In this document: piece by piece, positions 19,223-27,448 of the stretch
Numbering within the stretch: position 1 is the stretch's first letter
Layout of the letters: each line of letters begins with the position of its first letter
Assembly (NCBI GenBank): GCA_964540135.1
Contig: CAZILK010000007.1
Location: 1 to 54,990 of the forward strand
DNA length: 54,990 nt
Reading direction: 5' to 3'
Source: CAZCAQ01 sp964540135
GTDB lineage: Bacteria; Patescibacteriota; WWE3; UBA101185; UBA10185
The notes under the pieces: generated by a model
The model's database searches: none
What the model saw: the letters and a program-made list of their open reading frames with translations, nothing else
Told to the model about the DNA's origin: nothing
Translations under genes and position numbers: made by a program

Positions 19223-20464
19223 TTAGAGATAGTCTCTAAGTCTTTTACTTCGTGACGGGTGTCTTAATTTTCTTAATGCTTTAGCCTCAATCTGTCTGAT
19301 TCTTTCTCTTGTTACACCAAACTCTTTACCAACTTCTTCAAGAGTACGAGATTTACCATCTCTAAGACCAAAACGTAACTCAAGAACTCTTCTTTCACGG
19401 GGATTTAGAGAGTCTAAAACATTAACGATATGTTCTTTTAACAATTCATGACTTGCAGAATCAAATGGCGAGAGGGTAGATTCATCAGGAATAAATTCTT
19501 TAAGTCGGCTGTCTTCTTCTTTACCAACGGTAGTCTCAAGTGAGGTTGTTTCTTGAGATATCTTTTCTATCTCATTTGCTTTTGCTGAATCAATTCCCAT
19601 TTCTTTTGCAATTTCATCTGGAGTTGGATTTCTTTCAAGTTCTTGTTCAAGCTTTCTTTGAACTCTCTTGTATTTGTTCATTGTCTCGATCATGTGAACT
19701 GGAATTCTAATTGTTCTTGCCTGGTCGGCAATTGCTCTTGTGATTGCTTGTCTAATCCACCAAGTTGCATATGTTGAAAACTTAAAACCTCGTCTCCAGT
19801 CAAATTTTTCAACAGCTCTCATGAGCCCCATATTGCCTTCTTGTATAAGATCTAAAAAGAAAAGTCCTCTTCCCATATGTTTTTTTGCAATAGACACAAC
19901 AAGCCTAAGGTTTGCTTGTGTCAATCTATCAGCTGCCAGGTCGCATTCTCTTTTAGTAACTGTTTTTGCAAAAGCTTTTATCTCTTTAATAATAGTTTTA
20001 TCAAGCTCCATCTCTTTTGATAGCTGGAGATCCGTTGGAGCTTGTCCCAGTTTCTTATTAAGTCTAGCTGTTAACTCAGCAAGCTTCTTGGCTTCTGCTT
20101 TTCTAGCATAATCTACTTCTTGTGCTGCGTTGAGAAGACTAACTTTACCAATTTCTCTAAGATACATCCTGACAGGATCAGCAAGAACTGCCTTATCCAT
20201 GGAAAGTTTGGAAATGTCTATCTCTTCTGTAAGTTTTAAATCTTCTGCTTCTTCAACCGAATCCACATCAAATACATCAACGCCAGAATCTATCAATTTC
20301 TCATAAAGAGAATCTAGAGACTCCAGGTCATCCTCTGCTTGTGGGAATAATTCAAATACCTCAGCTTGAGTAACGTAACCTCGTTTTTTGCCTTGTGCAA
20401 TGAGTTTTTTAAGTGGAATGTCAAAAATAGTTTGTTTGTCGCCTTCAGTTGCTTTTTTAGTCAT
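19223..20464 (-). CDS. rpoD: RNA polymerase primary sigma factor (sigma-70)
   Basis: 413 residues from the ATG at 20464. Region 1.2 (DPVRMYLREIGKVSLL), region 2 (DLIQEGNMGLMRAVEKFDW then KFSTYATWWIRQAITRAI, the -10 recognition helix), region 3 and region 4 (TLEEVGKEFGVTRERIRQIE) are all present, with an acidic N-terminal region 1.1-like part. This is the housekeeping sigma factor and should read the TATAAT-like promoters seen throughout the window. An upstream ATG at 20482 is rejected because a perfect TATAAT (20482-20487, complement) overlaps it. Follows dnaG, the classical macromolecular-synthesis order without rpsU. Confidence 0.96.
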   Translation of the reverse strand: MTKKATEGDKQTIFDIPLKKLIAQGKKRGYVTQAEVFELFPQAEDDLESLDSLYEKLIDSGVDVFDVDSVEEAEDLKLTEEIDISKLSMDKAVLADPVRMYLREIGKVSLLNAAQEVDYARKAEAKKLAELTARLNKKLGQAPTDLQLSKEMELDKTIIKEIKAFAKTVTKRECDLAADRLTQANLRLVVSIAKKHMGRGLFFLDLIQEGNMGLMRAVEKFDWRRGFKFSTYATWWIRQAITRAIADQARTIRIPVHMIETMNKYKRVQRKLEQELERNPTPDEIAKEMGIDSAKANEIEKISQETTSLETTVGKEEDSRLKEFIPDESTLSPFDSASHELLKEHIVNVLDSLNPRERRVLELRFGLRDGKSRTLEEVGKEFGVTRERIRQIEAKALRKLRHPSRSKRLRDYL

Positions 20465-20481
20465 ATTTAAACTCGCAAACA

Positions 20482-20487
20482 ATTATA
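20482..20487 (-). promoter_or_regulatory. -10 box upstream of rpoD
   Basis: Perfect TATAAT on the minus strand, 17 nt before the ATG at 20464, predicting a leader of about 10 nt. No convincing -35 at the usual spacing. It would let rpoD be transcribed apart from dnaG, whose stop is at 20504. Confidence 0.55.
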
Positions 20488-20503
20488 TACCTAATATGCT
20501 GTG

Positions 20504-22285
20504 TTAGGCTAGGCGGCCAGATAATTGCTTAAACCTTTGTAAAAGGTCTTTAAGTTCTTCCGAATTTTTATCTTTTTCGGCTTCTTTAATTTTTTTAGCA
20601 ACTTCTTTAAGCTCTTTTTTGACTTTTTCTTTTTTCAAACGCTTAAAGGTTTTTTCTACTTCCAGCAAAAAGGCGCTATCGTCATCTTCCGCTTTTCCTA
20701 AGTTTGTTAGGTATAACTCTTTAAGTAGCCCAGCGACTTGATCATCAAATCGCGATACGAAATGATTGATATCAATCTTTCGTTTCCTACCTATAAGGTA
20801 GCTTTTAAGCTCAGTAAAGACACTTTGCAAGATTTCAGACGAGAAATCTTTTTTTGCTAGTTTGTATGTTAGGGCCTGCGCAGTTCCCAACGGCGCTTTT
20901 ATTATAAGCGCGAGCATATATTCCTCTAACGGGAATTCACTAGTTTTATCATATATAGGAGCTTTGTCAATGGTAGGACCTGTCTGCTTATTTTCGGGCA
21001 ACTTTGTCTCAGCTGAGGGGCTCGTTAAGGCTTGTTTAACAACATCTTCAGACAAATCAAGGCTTTCTGATAATGTCTTGACGTTAGAATCAAAGATGAC
21101 AGGGTTCTGGGTTTTTGACAAGTAAGGGGCAACATCTTGTAGAATCTGATTCTTTCCAAGATAACTATGTTTATCGTGCCTGCTTAAAGCCATGCTGATA
21201 ACAAAGTCATAAAAAGGCACAGGAGTTGAAACAACCTCTTTTGCCTTAGCCGGGTCATCATTTAAAAATTGGTCTAAATCGGTGTATTTAGCAGGCATCG
21301 GGCTAACATAAATCTCAAAACCCTCTTTTTCAGCAAGTTCTATCCCACGGTGAATTGCCATGACTCCGGCATTATCCGAGTCATAACAAAAAACAAGCGT
21401 GTTTGAATATCTTGCTAAAATCTTAAGTTGACCAGATGTTAGTGCAGTACCAGAAGACGCTACCACATGCTTAATACCGTACTTAAAGGCAGTTATAACA
21501 TCCATCTGCCCTTCAACAAGAAGAATACCGTGTTTTTTAATGTCTACTTTCGCAATATTAAGCCCATATAAAAAAGCACTCTTATTAAACACCTTGGTGC
21601 TTGATGTGTTTACGTACTTTGGTTGTTCATCAAAGATAGTTCTGCCGTTAAAACCGAGAACTTTGCCATCAATTCCCGTAAAGGGAAACATCACTCTTCC
21701 TCTAAACCTGTCTATAAATCCTTGACCTGAGCTTTTAGTCAAGATCACACCAGCCTCAAGCATGTCTTGTGTTAAAAATTTCTTTTTTAGTAAGTATTGA
21801 TACAATAAATCCCACTGCTTAGGGGCATAACCCAAGCTAAATGAGTCAATTGTAGCCAGATCAAGACGTCTTTTGCCTGTTAAATAATCAAGTCCGGGTT
21901 TTCCCGCAGGGTGCTTAACAAGTAGAAAGTTATAAAACTCTGCGCTTGCTTCGTTTATTTGATACAAAATATTTTTGCCTTTAAGATAATCCGGTTGCTC
22001 ACGAGACACCTCAACACCTACCATCTCCCCAAGCCTCACAAGGCTATCGTGAAAATCAACACCCTCAATTTTTTGAAAAAATGAAAATATATCCCCACCT
22101 TCGCCACACCCAAAGCACTTAAAGATTTGGAGCTCAGGGGAAACCATCAAAGAGGGGGTATTTTCCCCATGAAACGGACACGAGCCTTTGTAATTGTTAC
22201 CGGATTTTTTTAAACTAACGTATCTTGATACTAAATCTACAATACTTAATTTCTGTTTAATCTCGTTTACCGTGTCGTTTACCAT
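20504..22285 (-). CDS. dnaG: DNA primase
   Basis: 593 residues. It makes RNA primers at the replication fork. N-terminal zinc-binding domain CHC2 with Cys36, His39, Cys57 and Cys60; the primase core has GFIDRFRGRVMFPF; the TOPRIM domain has catalytic Glu in LLVEGQMDV and the DxD in VFCYDSDNAG. The C-terminal region (about 430-593) is charged and helical, as expected for a DnaB-interaction domain. TATAAC sits exactly 6 nt before the ATG, predicting a leaderless mRNA. Confidence 0.96.
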   Translation of the reverse strand: MVNDTVNEIKQKLSIVDLVSRYVSLKKSGNNYKGSCPFHGENTPSLMVSPELQIFKCFGCGEGGDIFSFFQKIEGVDFHDSLVRLGEMVGVEVSREQPDYLKGKNILYQINEASAEFYNFLLVKHPAGKPGLDYLTGKRRLDLATIDSFSLGYAPKQWDLLYQYLLKKKFLTQDMLEAGVILTKSSGQGFIDRFRGRVMFPFTGIDGKVLGFNGRTIFDEQPKYVNTSSTKVFNKSAFLYGLNIAKVDIKKHGILLVEGQMDVITAFKYGIKHVVASSGTALTSGQLKILARYSNTLVFCYDSDNAGVMAIHRGIELAEKEGFEIYVSPMPAKYTDLDQFLNDDPAKAKEVVSTPVPFYDFVISMALSRHDKHSYLGKNQILQDVAPYLSKTQNPVIFDSNVKTLSESLDLSEDVVKQALTSPSAETKLPENKQTGPTIDKAPIYDKTSEFPLEEYMLALIIKAPLGTAQALTYKLAKKDFSSEILQSVFTELKSYLIGRKRKIDINHFVSRFDDQVAGLLKELYLTNLGKAEDDDSAFLLEVEKTFKRLKKEKVKKELKEVAKKIKEAEKDKNSEELKDLLQRFKQLSGRLA

Positions 22286-22291
22286 GAGGTG

Positions 22292-22297
22292 GTTATA
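22292..22297 (-). promoter_or_regulatory. Leaderless-type -10 box of dnaG
   Basis: TATAAC on the minus strand, preceded by TGC (extended -10), 6 nt before the dnaG ATG at 22285. Transcription is expected to begin at or next to the start codon. Confidence 0.6.
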
Positions 22298-22347
22298 GCA
22301 TGTATTGTTGCCCGTGCAAAGTAAAGGATGGGCTTACCCTGAGACAC

Positions 22348-22359
22348 TTTTGGTGTGCC
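22348..22359. repeat. Direct repeat of the tRNA-Arg 3' end
   Basis: The 12-mer TTTTGGTGTGCC occurs here and again at 23027-23038, where it is the 3' terminus (with CCA) of tRNA-Arg. The two copies bracket the DUF84 gene. This resembles att-like duplications left by integration at tRNA 3' ends, but 12 nt is short and no integrase is nearby. Confidence 0.35.
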
Positions 22360-22374
22360 ACAGCATACGCGGTT

Positions 22375-22392
22375 TGAAATTACTTACAATTT
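22375..22392. repeat. Short inverted repeat upstream of the DUF84 gene
   Basis: GAAATT and AATTTC form a perfect 6-bp inverted repeat around a 6-nt centre. It overlaps a possible TACAAT -10 box (22385-22390) for the downstream gene. It could be an operator, but such a short AT-rich palindrome can arise by chance. Confidence 0.3.
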
Positions 22393-22443
22393 CCGTAGCG
22401 AGATTAGTTGATTAATGAAAGCTACCTAGATAAACTAAGCTTA

Positions 22444-23022
22444 ATGAGCGGAATTATAAAGCTAGGTGTAGGAACTGAGAAACCGTTTAAAATAGACATT
22501 GCCACAAAAATTCTAGCTAATGAATTTAATACTGAGGAAATTAAAGTCTCCTCTTATAAAACAGAGTCAGGGGTAGCAGAGACGCCAACTAGTCTAGAAG
22601 AAACAGTACGAGGCGCGTGTAATAGAGCAGAGTTGGTTTTAAATAACAGTCCACAAACACATTTTGGCGTTGGTCTTGAAGGCGGTGTTTACTTTGATGG
22701 AAACAGCTTCTATTTAATAGAAGCTGCTGCTATTTCTATAAAAATGGGGGAAGGCTTTTGCTATACCGAATCTGGTGTATCTGAGGCTGTGGAACTTCCT
22801 CAAGAGATGATCCCTAATATCAAAAATGGCGTGCCTTTAAGTGCAGTAACTCTTGAGTATCTGAAGTCGATACACATCGAAGTCACCATCGACGACATAC
22901 AAAAAAACGGAACGGCTTTCTACCTTACGCAAGAACAGATAACAAGAGACTCTATGATGACACAGGCGTTAAACTCTGCAGTAATGAAGCTAGATAGAGG
23001 TCTTGAAGCACGTAAACCTTGA
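22444..23022 (+). CDS. Inosine/xanthosine triphosphatase-like (DUF84/YjjX)
   Basis: 192 residues. DUF84 enzymes hydrolyse non-canonical or oxidised NTPs such as ITP and XTP. The family pattern is clear: N-terminal KLGVGTEKPFKIDIA, then GVAETPTSLEETVRGACNRAELVL and FGVGLEGGV. The ATG at 22444 gives the family-typical N-terminus; an in-frame TTG at 22408, with TACAAT 17 nt upstream, would add 12 residues and cannot be excluded. The gene is flanked by two copies of a 12-nt sequence matching the 3' end of tRNA-Arg. Confidence 0.85.
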   Translation: MSGIIKLGVGTEKPFKIDIATKILANEFNTEEIKVSSYKTESGVAETPTSLEETVRGACNRAELVLNNSPQTHFGVGLEGGVYFDGNSFYLIEAAAISIKMGEGFCYTESGVSEAVELPQEMIPNIKNGVPLSAVTLEYLKSIHIEVTIDDIQKNGTAFYLTQEQITRDSMMTQALNSAVMKLDRGLEARKP

Positions 23023-23029
23023 GGTATTT

Positions 23030-23105
23030 TGGTGTGCCCGGAGGGACTCGAACCCCCGATCTCAGCGTTCGCAACGCTGCATTCTATCCTCTGAACTACG
23101 GGCAC
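23030..23105 (-). tRNA. tRNA-Arg (GCG)
   Basis: 76-nt cloverleaf on the minus strand. Acceptor GTGCCCG pairs with CGGGCAC, discriminator A, encoded CCA. The anticodon arm CAGCG-TTGCGAA-CGCTG gives anticodon GCG (codon CGC/CGU). T-arm GGGGG-TTCGAGT-CCCTC is mostly standard. Confidence 0.95.
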
Positions 23106-23172
23106 AAAGTCAAACAAAGGGATTATACCAAACAATTGCGGAATTAAATCTTAGTTACACTTATCAGGTAGG

Positions 23173-23790
23173 TTATTTGTTGACCAAAAATTTATTGAGA
23201 AAATTACGGTAAAGCTTGTCTGCAAAATCTTCGGGTGGTTTTTCAAGAAAAGGTAAAAACTGATTAAGTGCGTCTTTCACCTGTCCAGCAGTCTCGGCAG
23301 GAGTAAACACAAAAAGGCGTGACAAGCCTTCTGACTTTAAATCAAGATTAAATAAAACATGGTCGCCTTTGTTAAGTAAAAAGAAATACCTAAAACTATC
23401 CCAAGGATGAAAATCCCCTGCATACTCAAGACCTAGATTTGTAACTGAATACTTAACCTGTTCTGCAGGAGTTGCTGAAATAACGTAACTGATAAAGATA
23501 ACAACAAGTACTGCGATGATAATTATAAATTCTTGTAAAATGAGTAGCAGTACCAAAACTACAAAAGATAAGATCGTTATAGATCTCATAAACTTCTCAT
23601 TTTTTGCAGAGCTAGGAATTTTAGATAGTCCAGTCCACTCAAGTATAGTCTCTTTTTTAAACGAGCCTCTTGAGCCTTCAGCAGGTACTGCTTGGGTCGG
23701 TGGAAGTATTCTTGCGTCAGGCTCTGGAGTATACTTGGAATTCCCCAAACCCACTATGTTTTTAAAATCTAGGTTTTCAAACAATGTCAT
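23173..23790 (-). CDS. Hypothetical protein with two transmembrane segments
   Basis: 205 residues, not recognised. A flexible, proline-containing N-terminal 65 residues is followed by a hydrophobic hairpin (about 70-105, ILSFVVLVLLLILQEFIIII then VLVVIFISYVI). The C-terminal domain begins VKYSVTNLGLEYAGDFHPWDSF, which resembles the compact PH-like sensor domains of small bacterial membrane proteins. TATTAA lies exactly 6 nt before the ATG. It sits between two tRNA genes on the same strand. Confidence 0.75.
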   Translation of the reverse strand: MTLFENLDFKNIVGLGNSKYTPEPDARILPPTQAVPAEGSRGSFKKETILEWTGLSKIPSSAKNEKFMRSITILSFVVLVLLLILQEFIIIIAVLVVIFISYVISATPAEQVKYSVTNLGLEYAGDFHPWDSFRYFFLLNKGDHVLFNLDLKSEGLSRLFVFTPAETAGQVKDALNQFLPFLEKPPEDFADKLYRNFLNKFLVNK

Positions 23791-23821
23791 GTGTACTTAA
23801 TAATGAACTCTAACCTACATT

Positions 23822-23908
23822 TGGCGGAGGGTACAGGACTCGAACCTGTGGACGGTTTTATCCGTCACGGATTAGCAATCCGCTGCATTACCACTCTGCC
23901 AACCCTCC
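23822..23908 (-). tRNA. tRNA-Ser (GCT)
   Basis: 87-nt class II tRNA on the minus strand. Acceptor GGAGGGT pairs with ACCCTCC, discriminator G, encoded CCA. Anticodon loop TTGCTAA gives GCU (codons AGC/AGU). Long variable arm GACGG-ATAAAA-CCGTC confirms serine. Confidence 0.96.
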
Positions 23909-23939
23909 ATCTTTTGGGCAGGTACAGAATTATCTTGTA

Positions 23940-24623
23940 TTATAGTACCTTTTTGGAAAGTGCAAAGCAATTTACCATTTCTGCCCCTGCAAGGAATAGG
24001 GCTTTTGCAGCCATTAGAAAGGTGCCACCTGTTACACAAATATCATCAACCAGAAGAACAGAAACACCGGTAAGCTCGGCTCCTTTCTTCACACTAAAGG
24101 TGTCCTCAAAGACTTGAGGTCGCTTAATCCTGGGGTTTTCTACTGAGTTTATGCTACCTAACCTCTGAAGCAGCGACATGTGGAACTTAAGCCCGAATTC
24201 GTTGGAAATAGCTCTTGCGATCAACTCACTTTGGTTAAACCCTCTTTCTTTCATGACAGTTGTTGATAGAGGTACCGGGACTACTAAATGACTTGAGTAA
24301 AGATAGCCTGCTTCCGCACAAAACCTACCTGCTCTCCTAGAGAGAATTTTCAATGAATAAAATTCGGCTTGTTTGCACTTTGATGCTATAACCACATCTT
24401 GTACTACCCCTTCATATAAAAAAGCGCAAAACAGGTTTAACGGAAAGTGTGGTTGATAGCAAGTCACATGCGTTTTACCGTCAATTGAAGGCAAACCACA
24501 CACAATACAACTAGCTGTAGTGCATGGCTTGATCTTACCAAGGCATGCTTCACATACTCCAAGGGCTCTCGTACCACAAACAGAGCACTTGGGTAAAAGT
24601 AACGCGTTAATGAGCTTTTCCAT
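23940..24623 (-). CDS. ComF-family phosphoribosyltransferase-like protein
   Basis: 227 residues. N-terminal zinc-ribbon cysteines (CSVCG at 13-17, CEAC at 24-27, CIVCG further on), then a type I phosphoribosyltransferase fold with VVPVPLSTTVMKERGFNQSEL and the PRPP-binding loop VLLVDDICVTGGT. ComFC proteins take part in natural transformation, probably in handling incoming single strands. Transformation via type IV pili is described in some CPR bacteria, so a competence role is plausible; no other com gene is visible here. No ribosome binding site is obvious. Confidence 0.92.
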   Translation of the reverse strand: MEKLINALLLPKCSVCGTRALGVCEACLGKIKPCTTASCIVCGLPSIDGKTHVTCYQPHFPLNLFCAFLYEGVVQDVVIASKCKQAEFYSLKILSRRAGRFCAEAGYLYSSHLVVPVPLSTTVMKERGFNQSELIARAISNEFGLKFHMSLLQRLGSINSVENPRIKRPQVFEDTFSVKKGAELTGVSVLLVDDICVTGGTFLMAAKALFLAGAEMVNCFALSKKVL

Positions 24624-24763
24624 GGCTTATCCACACAAGGTGAGGTGCTTTTAGCAACAGGCTATGGGCACTTCTTGATCTCATAGTATACCTATTATGT
24701 ATCCTATAACATATTATGACGACTACTATTAATAGATTTGACCTGAAGGTGTAAACTAACAAG

Positions 24764-26572
24764 GTGAAAGCTGTACCTGTAGGTAAAATTAAGGAAATTC
24801 TTAGCGCTTCTAAAAGTGCTGTGAAGCTTATTTATAATGCAAACAGACTTGGGTTTGTTGTGCGAGTAATAGCCGGAACGCTAAGTTCTCTTACTCCTCT
24901 TGTTACAGCCTATTTTGCAGCCACTCTCCTTGATAGATTGATTGATGTTATAAGAGATGGGCAGGATACCGATTACACAGCTGTCTACACTAATGTTGGT
25001 TTACTCATTGTTCTAATACTAATAGGCAACATTGTTTCGAAGTTAACTACACTTGCATACCAAAAAATGGCGCTATTTCTTGACTTCTATATGGACAAGT
25101 TGTTAATGGAAAAGATTTCAGGACTCGATATCCCTTTATTTGAAGACCCTAAAACAAACAACGAGATCACAAAGATGAGCAGGAATGCTTATAAAGTTAT
25201 AGATTTAACAAACTCAGTTGTCTTTTTAATACCTGATATTGTTATCCTCGCTATCTCAACATTAATATTCTTAAAACTTAGCCCTGTAATTGTTTTCATT
25301 GTCTTTATAACTACTCTTCCAGGATTCTTTGAAAATATCGTGTACGGCAAAAGAGTCTGGGGAATCTGGGATACGAAGACTGAAATTGTAAGAGACTATA
25401 ACAATAACTACAGCTATTTGACTGTTGATAAATACATTGGAGAGCTTCGCATATACAACTTAAAAGATTTTGTGTTTACAAGAGCAGTTCGATTATATGA
25501 AACTTTTTTAAAAGAACAGCTACTAGTTGAATCAAAGAGATTGAATGTGGGTGTTTTGTTCTCTGTAATTAGTGCTGTAGGTAATGGTCTTGTAATTTTA
25601 ATTATTAGCTTTATGGCAATATCTCTTAAGATAACAATTGGTAGTGTTTCTTTTTACATCCAAAACGCAAGAAGCTTTGCAAATGCCGTTGATGGCATGT
25701 ACCTGCGAACTTCTCAAATAATCAGCTATTCTATTTTTGTTAAAGACTTTTTTGCACTTTTATCTGTTGAGAATAAGATATTACCAGGTTCAATACCTCT
25801 CCCTCATAGCGATAAACCACCTTTAATTGAATTTAAGAATGTCACGTTTGCATATCCAAACACATCAACTAATGTTCTTGAAAACTTTAACCTCGTTATA
25901 AAACCTGGGGAGCATCTTGCAATTGTTGGTAAAAACGGAGCAGGCAAGTCAACTTTAATTAAACTCTTAATGAGGTTCTACGAAGTAGATGATGGGGATA
26001 TATTCATTAATTCAATTTCAATAAAAGATTTGAACCTCACCGATCTATACTCCCACATAGCCACACTTTTCCAAGTCTTTAATACCTACCATTTTGATGC
26101 AAAAACTAACATTGGTATTGGTAATCTCGCCAAGATTGATAGTTTAGAAGATATATACGAAGCATCGGAAAAATCAGGTGCTGATGACTTTATACAGAAG
26201 TATGAACATAAGTACGATCAAGTTCTGAGTAAAAAGTTCACAAACGGAATCGAGCCTTCACACGGTCAGTGGCAAAAGATTGCTTTAGCAAGAGCGTTCT
26301 TTAAGGATGCTGAAATATTAATTCTTGATGAGCCGACAAGTGCTATTGATCCAAAAGCTGAAGCAGAGATATTTGAGCGCCTCTTCACTTTTGCACAAGA
26401 CAAAAGTGTCATTATTATCTCTCACAGATTCTCAACCGTAAGAAATGCAAAGGTTATAGTAGTTCTTGATGAAGGGAAGATAGTTGAAAAAGGATCACAC
26501 GAAGAGTTAATGGAAATTGATAACGGAATTTATAAAACAACTTTTGAGATACAAAAAAGAGGTTACGAGTAA
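24764..26572 (+). CDS. ABC exporter (fused membrane and ATPase domains)
   Basis: 602-residue half-transporter. An N-terminal six-helix exporter domain (about 1-330) is followed by a nucleotide-binding domain: Walker A GKNGAGKST (389-397), a signature diverged to PSHGQWQKIALARA (usual LSGGQ), Walker B ILILDEPTSAID and switch His in IISHR. The GQWQ-type signature is seen in lantibiotic/peptide exporters, but the substrate cannot be assigned. GTG start with GAAGGTG about 12 nt upstream as a possible weak ribosome binding site. Monocistronic, divergent from comF. Confidence 0.93.
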   Translation: MKAVPVGKIKEILSASKSAVKLIYNANRLGFVVRVIAGTLSSLTPLVTAYFAATLLDRLIDVIRDGQDTDYTAVYTNVGLLIVLILIGNIVSKLTTLAYQKMALFLDFYMDKLLMEKISGLDIPLFEDPKTNNEITKMSRNAYKVIDLTNSVVFLIPDIVILAISTLIFLKLSPVIVFIVFITTLPGFFENIVYGKRVWGIWDTKTEIVRDYNNNYSYLTVDKYIGELRIYNLKDFVFTRAVRLYETFLKEQLLVESKRLNVGVLFSVISAVGNGLVILIISFMAISLKITIGSVSFYIQNARSFANAVDGMYLRTSQIISYSIFVKDFFALLSVENKILPGSIPLPHSDKPPLIEFKNVTFAYPNTSTNVLENFNLVIKPGEHLAIVGKNGAGKSTLIKLLMRFYEVDDGDIFINSISIKDLNLTDLYSHIATLFQVFNTYHFDAKTNIGIGNLAKIDSLEDIYEASEKSGADDFIQKYEHKYDQVLSKKFTNGIEPSHGQWQKIALARAFFKDAEILILDEPTSAIDPKAEAEIFERLFTFAQDKSVIIISHRFSTVRNAKVIVVLDEGKIVEKGSHEELMEIDNGIYKTTFEIQKRGYE

Positions 26573-26614
26573 GTAACGTAACAAAACAAACATCAAGCCC
26601 ACAAACTAACGAGT

Positions 26615-26623
26615 GATATAATT
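26615..26623 (+). promoter_or_regulatory. Extended -10 promoter of tRNA-Ala
   Basis: TGATATAAT (TGn plus perfect TATAAT) ends about 10 nt before the first base of tRNA-Ala, giving a precursor leader of only a few nucleotides. No clear -35 box. Confidence 0.55.
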
Positions 26624-26632
26624 CCAAAGACT

Positions 26633-26708
26633 GGGCCTGTAGCTCACCTGGTAGAGCGCTGCATTCGCATTGCAGAGGTAAGGGGTTCGATTCCCCTCAG
26701 GTCCACCA
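26633..26708 (+). tRNA. tRNA-Ala (CGC)
   Basis: 76-nt cloverleaf. Acceptor GGGCCTG pairs with CAGGTCC and contains the G3:U70 wobble that identifies alanine tRNA. Anticodon arm CTGCA-TTCGCAT-TGCAG gives CGC. CCA is encoded. An extended -10 (TGATATAAT) ends 10 nt upstream. Confidence 0.96.
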
Positions 26709-26790
26709 ATTCTACTAATGTCTCACTTACATAGGGGATCTTAGATGCAACATTGATACAGTGTGACAAACATTACAGCAGTATTAAACC

Positions 26791-27030
26791 ATGAAATATA
26801 TAAATATAGTTAAGCCAGAGCATCAAGTTACTTTACCAAAAAGCGACAGAGATTCGCTCAACATTAAAATACGCCAAAAGGTTAGAAAAGGAATGGAAAA
26901 AAGCTATACAAAAACAGCTCATACACCAGACATCACTACTATCGCAGGTTTTCTAAAAAATAAAGTCAAGCAACCTGGTAATATTTTGGACGGTCGTGAA
27001 AGCCTAGAATTAGATTACAATAGTTTTTAA
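26791..27030 (+). CDS. Small hypothetical protein, weakly AbrB-like (79 aa)
   Basis: Not firmly recognised. The N-terminal stretch (INIVKPEHQVTLPKSDRDSL) loosely resembles the swapped-hairpin DNA-binding motif of SpoVT/AbrB proteins, whose hallmark is VTLPKxxR. The rest is basic and probably helical. No ribosome binding site or clear -10 box at the usual position. It overlaps the convergent VOC gene by 4 nt. An antitoxin-like or orphan regulator is possible, but no partner toxin is seen. Confidence 0.5.
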   Translation: MKYINIVKPEHQVTLPKSDRDSLNIKIRQKVRKGMEKSYTKTAHTPDITTIAGFLKNKVKQPGNILDGRESLELDYNSF

Positions 27031-27404
27031 GAAAAACTATGAAGACCAACGAGATTACCTTCTGTGTCTTTGATGTGTGCTATAAACCCTGGATCCCCTA
27101 GTGAGAATTTAGGATTTATAATAGTTCCTCCTGCGCCAACAACTCGCGATAAAACCTCGTCAAGCTTCCCGTCACAATTCAAATACACTCTAGAACCGTC
27201 ACTGGAAGGAACAAAGCTCGGATCTGGTAGAACAAGATCCCCTCCAACCCCAACTTTCATATCCCCTTCCATTGGAAAGAAACCTATGGTTTTACCCATA
27301 AACTCATTAACTCTAACTTCTTCTCCGAGAATCTCTGAATAGAACTTTACCGCTCTATTGAAATCTAAAGTTGGTATATCAAACCATGTTATTGCATTTT
27401 TCAT
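27027..27404 (-). CDS. VOC (glyoxalase/bleomycin-resistance) family protein
   Basis: 125 residues. A single vicinal-oxygen-chelate fold: N-terminal ITWFDIPTLDFNRAVKFYSEILG, central GVGGDLVLPD, and C-terminal PGFIAHIKDTEGNLVGLHS, whose final Glu is a usual metal ligand. Substrate unknown. A longer in-frame ATG at 27482 exists but would overlap the divergent DUF4870 start. The ATG at 27404 has an extended -10 TGATATAAT 7 nt upstream, which supports the short form and a leaderless mRNA. Confidence 0.88.
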   Translation of the reverse strand: MKNAITWFDIPTLDFNRAVKFYSEILGEEVRVNEFMGKTIGFFPMEGDMKVGVGGDLVLPDPSFVPSSDGSRVYLNCDGKLDEVLSRVVGAGGTIINPKFSLGDPGFIAHIKDTEGNLVGLHSFS

Positions 27405-27411
27405 AGTTAAA

Positions 27412-27417
27412 ATTATA
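27412..27417 (-). promoter_or_regulatory. Leaderless-type -10 box of the VOC gene
   Basis: Perfect TATAAT preceded by TGA (extended -10) on the minus strand, 7 nt before the ATG at 27404. It is back-to-back with the plus-strand TATAAT at 27437-27442. Confidence 0.65.
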
Positions 27418-27436
27418 TCAGAGAATAAATTAGTAG

Positions 27437-27442
27437 TATAAT
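27437..27442 (+). promoter_or_regulatory. Leaderless-type -10 box of the DUF4870 gene
   Basis: Perfect TATAAT 6 nt before the ATG at 27449 (spacer AGGCAC). No -35 consensus at 17 bp and no separate Shine-Dalgarno, so transcription probably starts at the ATG. Confidence 0.65.
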
Positions 27443-27448
27443 AGGCAC

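Noticed and set aside
23003..23212. Short plus-strand frame across the tRNA-Arg gene
   Set aside because: It reads through the antisense of a tRNA and has no start signal; coincidental.
23791..24117. Plus-strand frame over tRNA-Ser and the end of comF
   Set aside because: It runs through the antisense of tRNA-Ser and of conserved ComF sequence; coincidental.
24627..24635. Perfect DnaA box TTATCCACA just upstream of the comF start, near AT-rich DNA
   Set aside because: Only a single box; no cluster, no dnaA/dnaN nearby. One such 9-mer is expected by chance in a sequence of this size, so an origin is not claimed.
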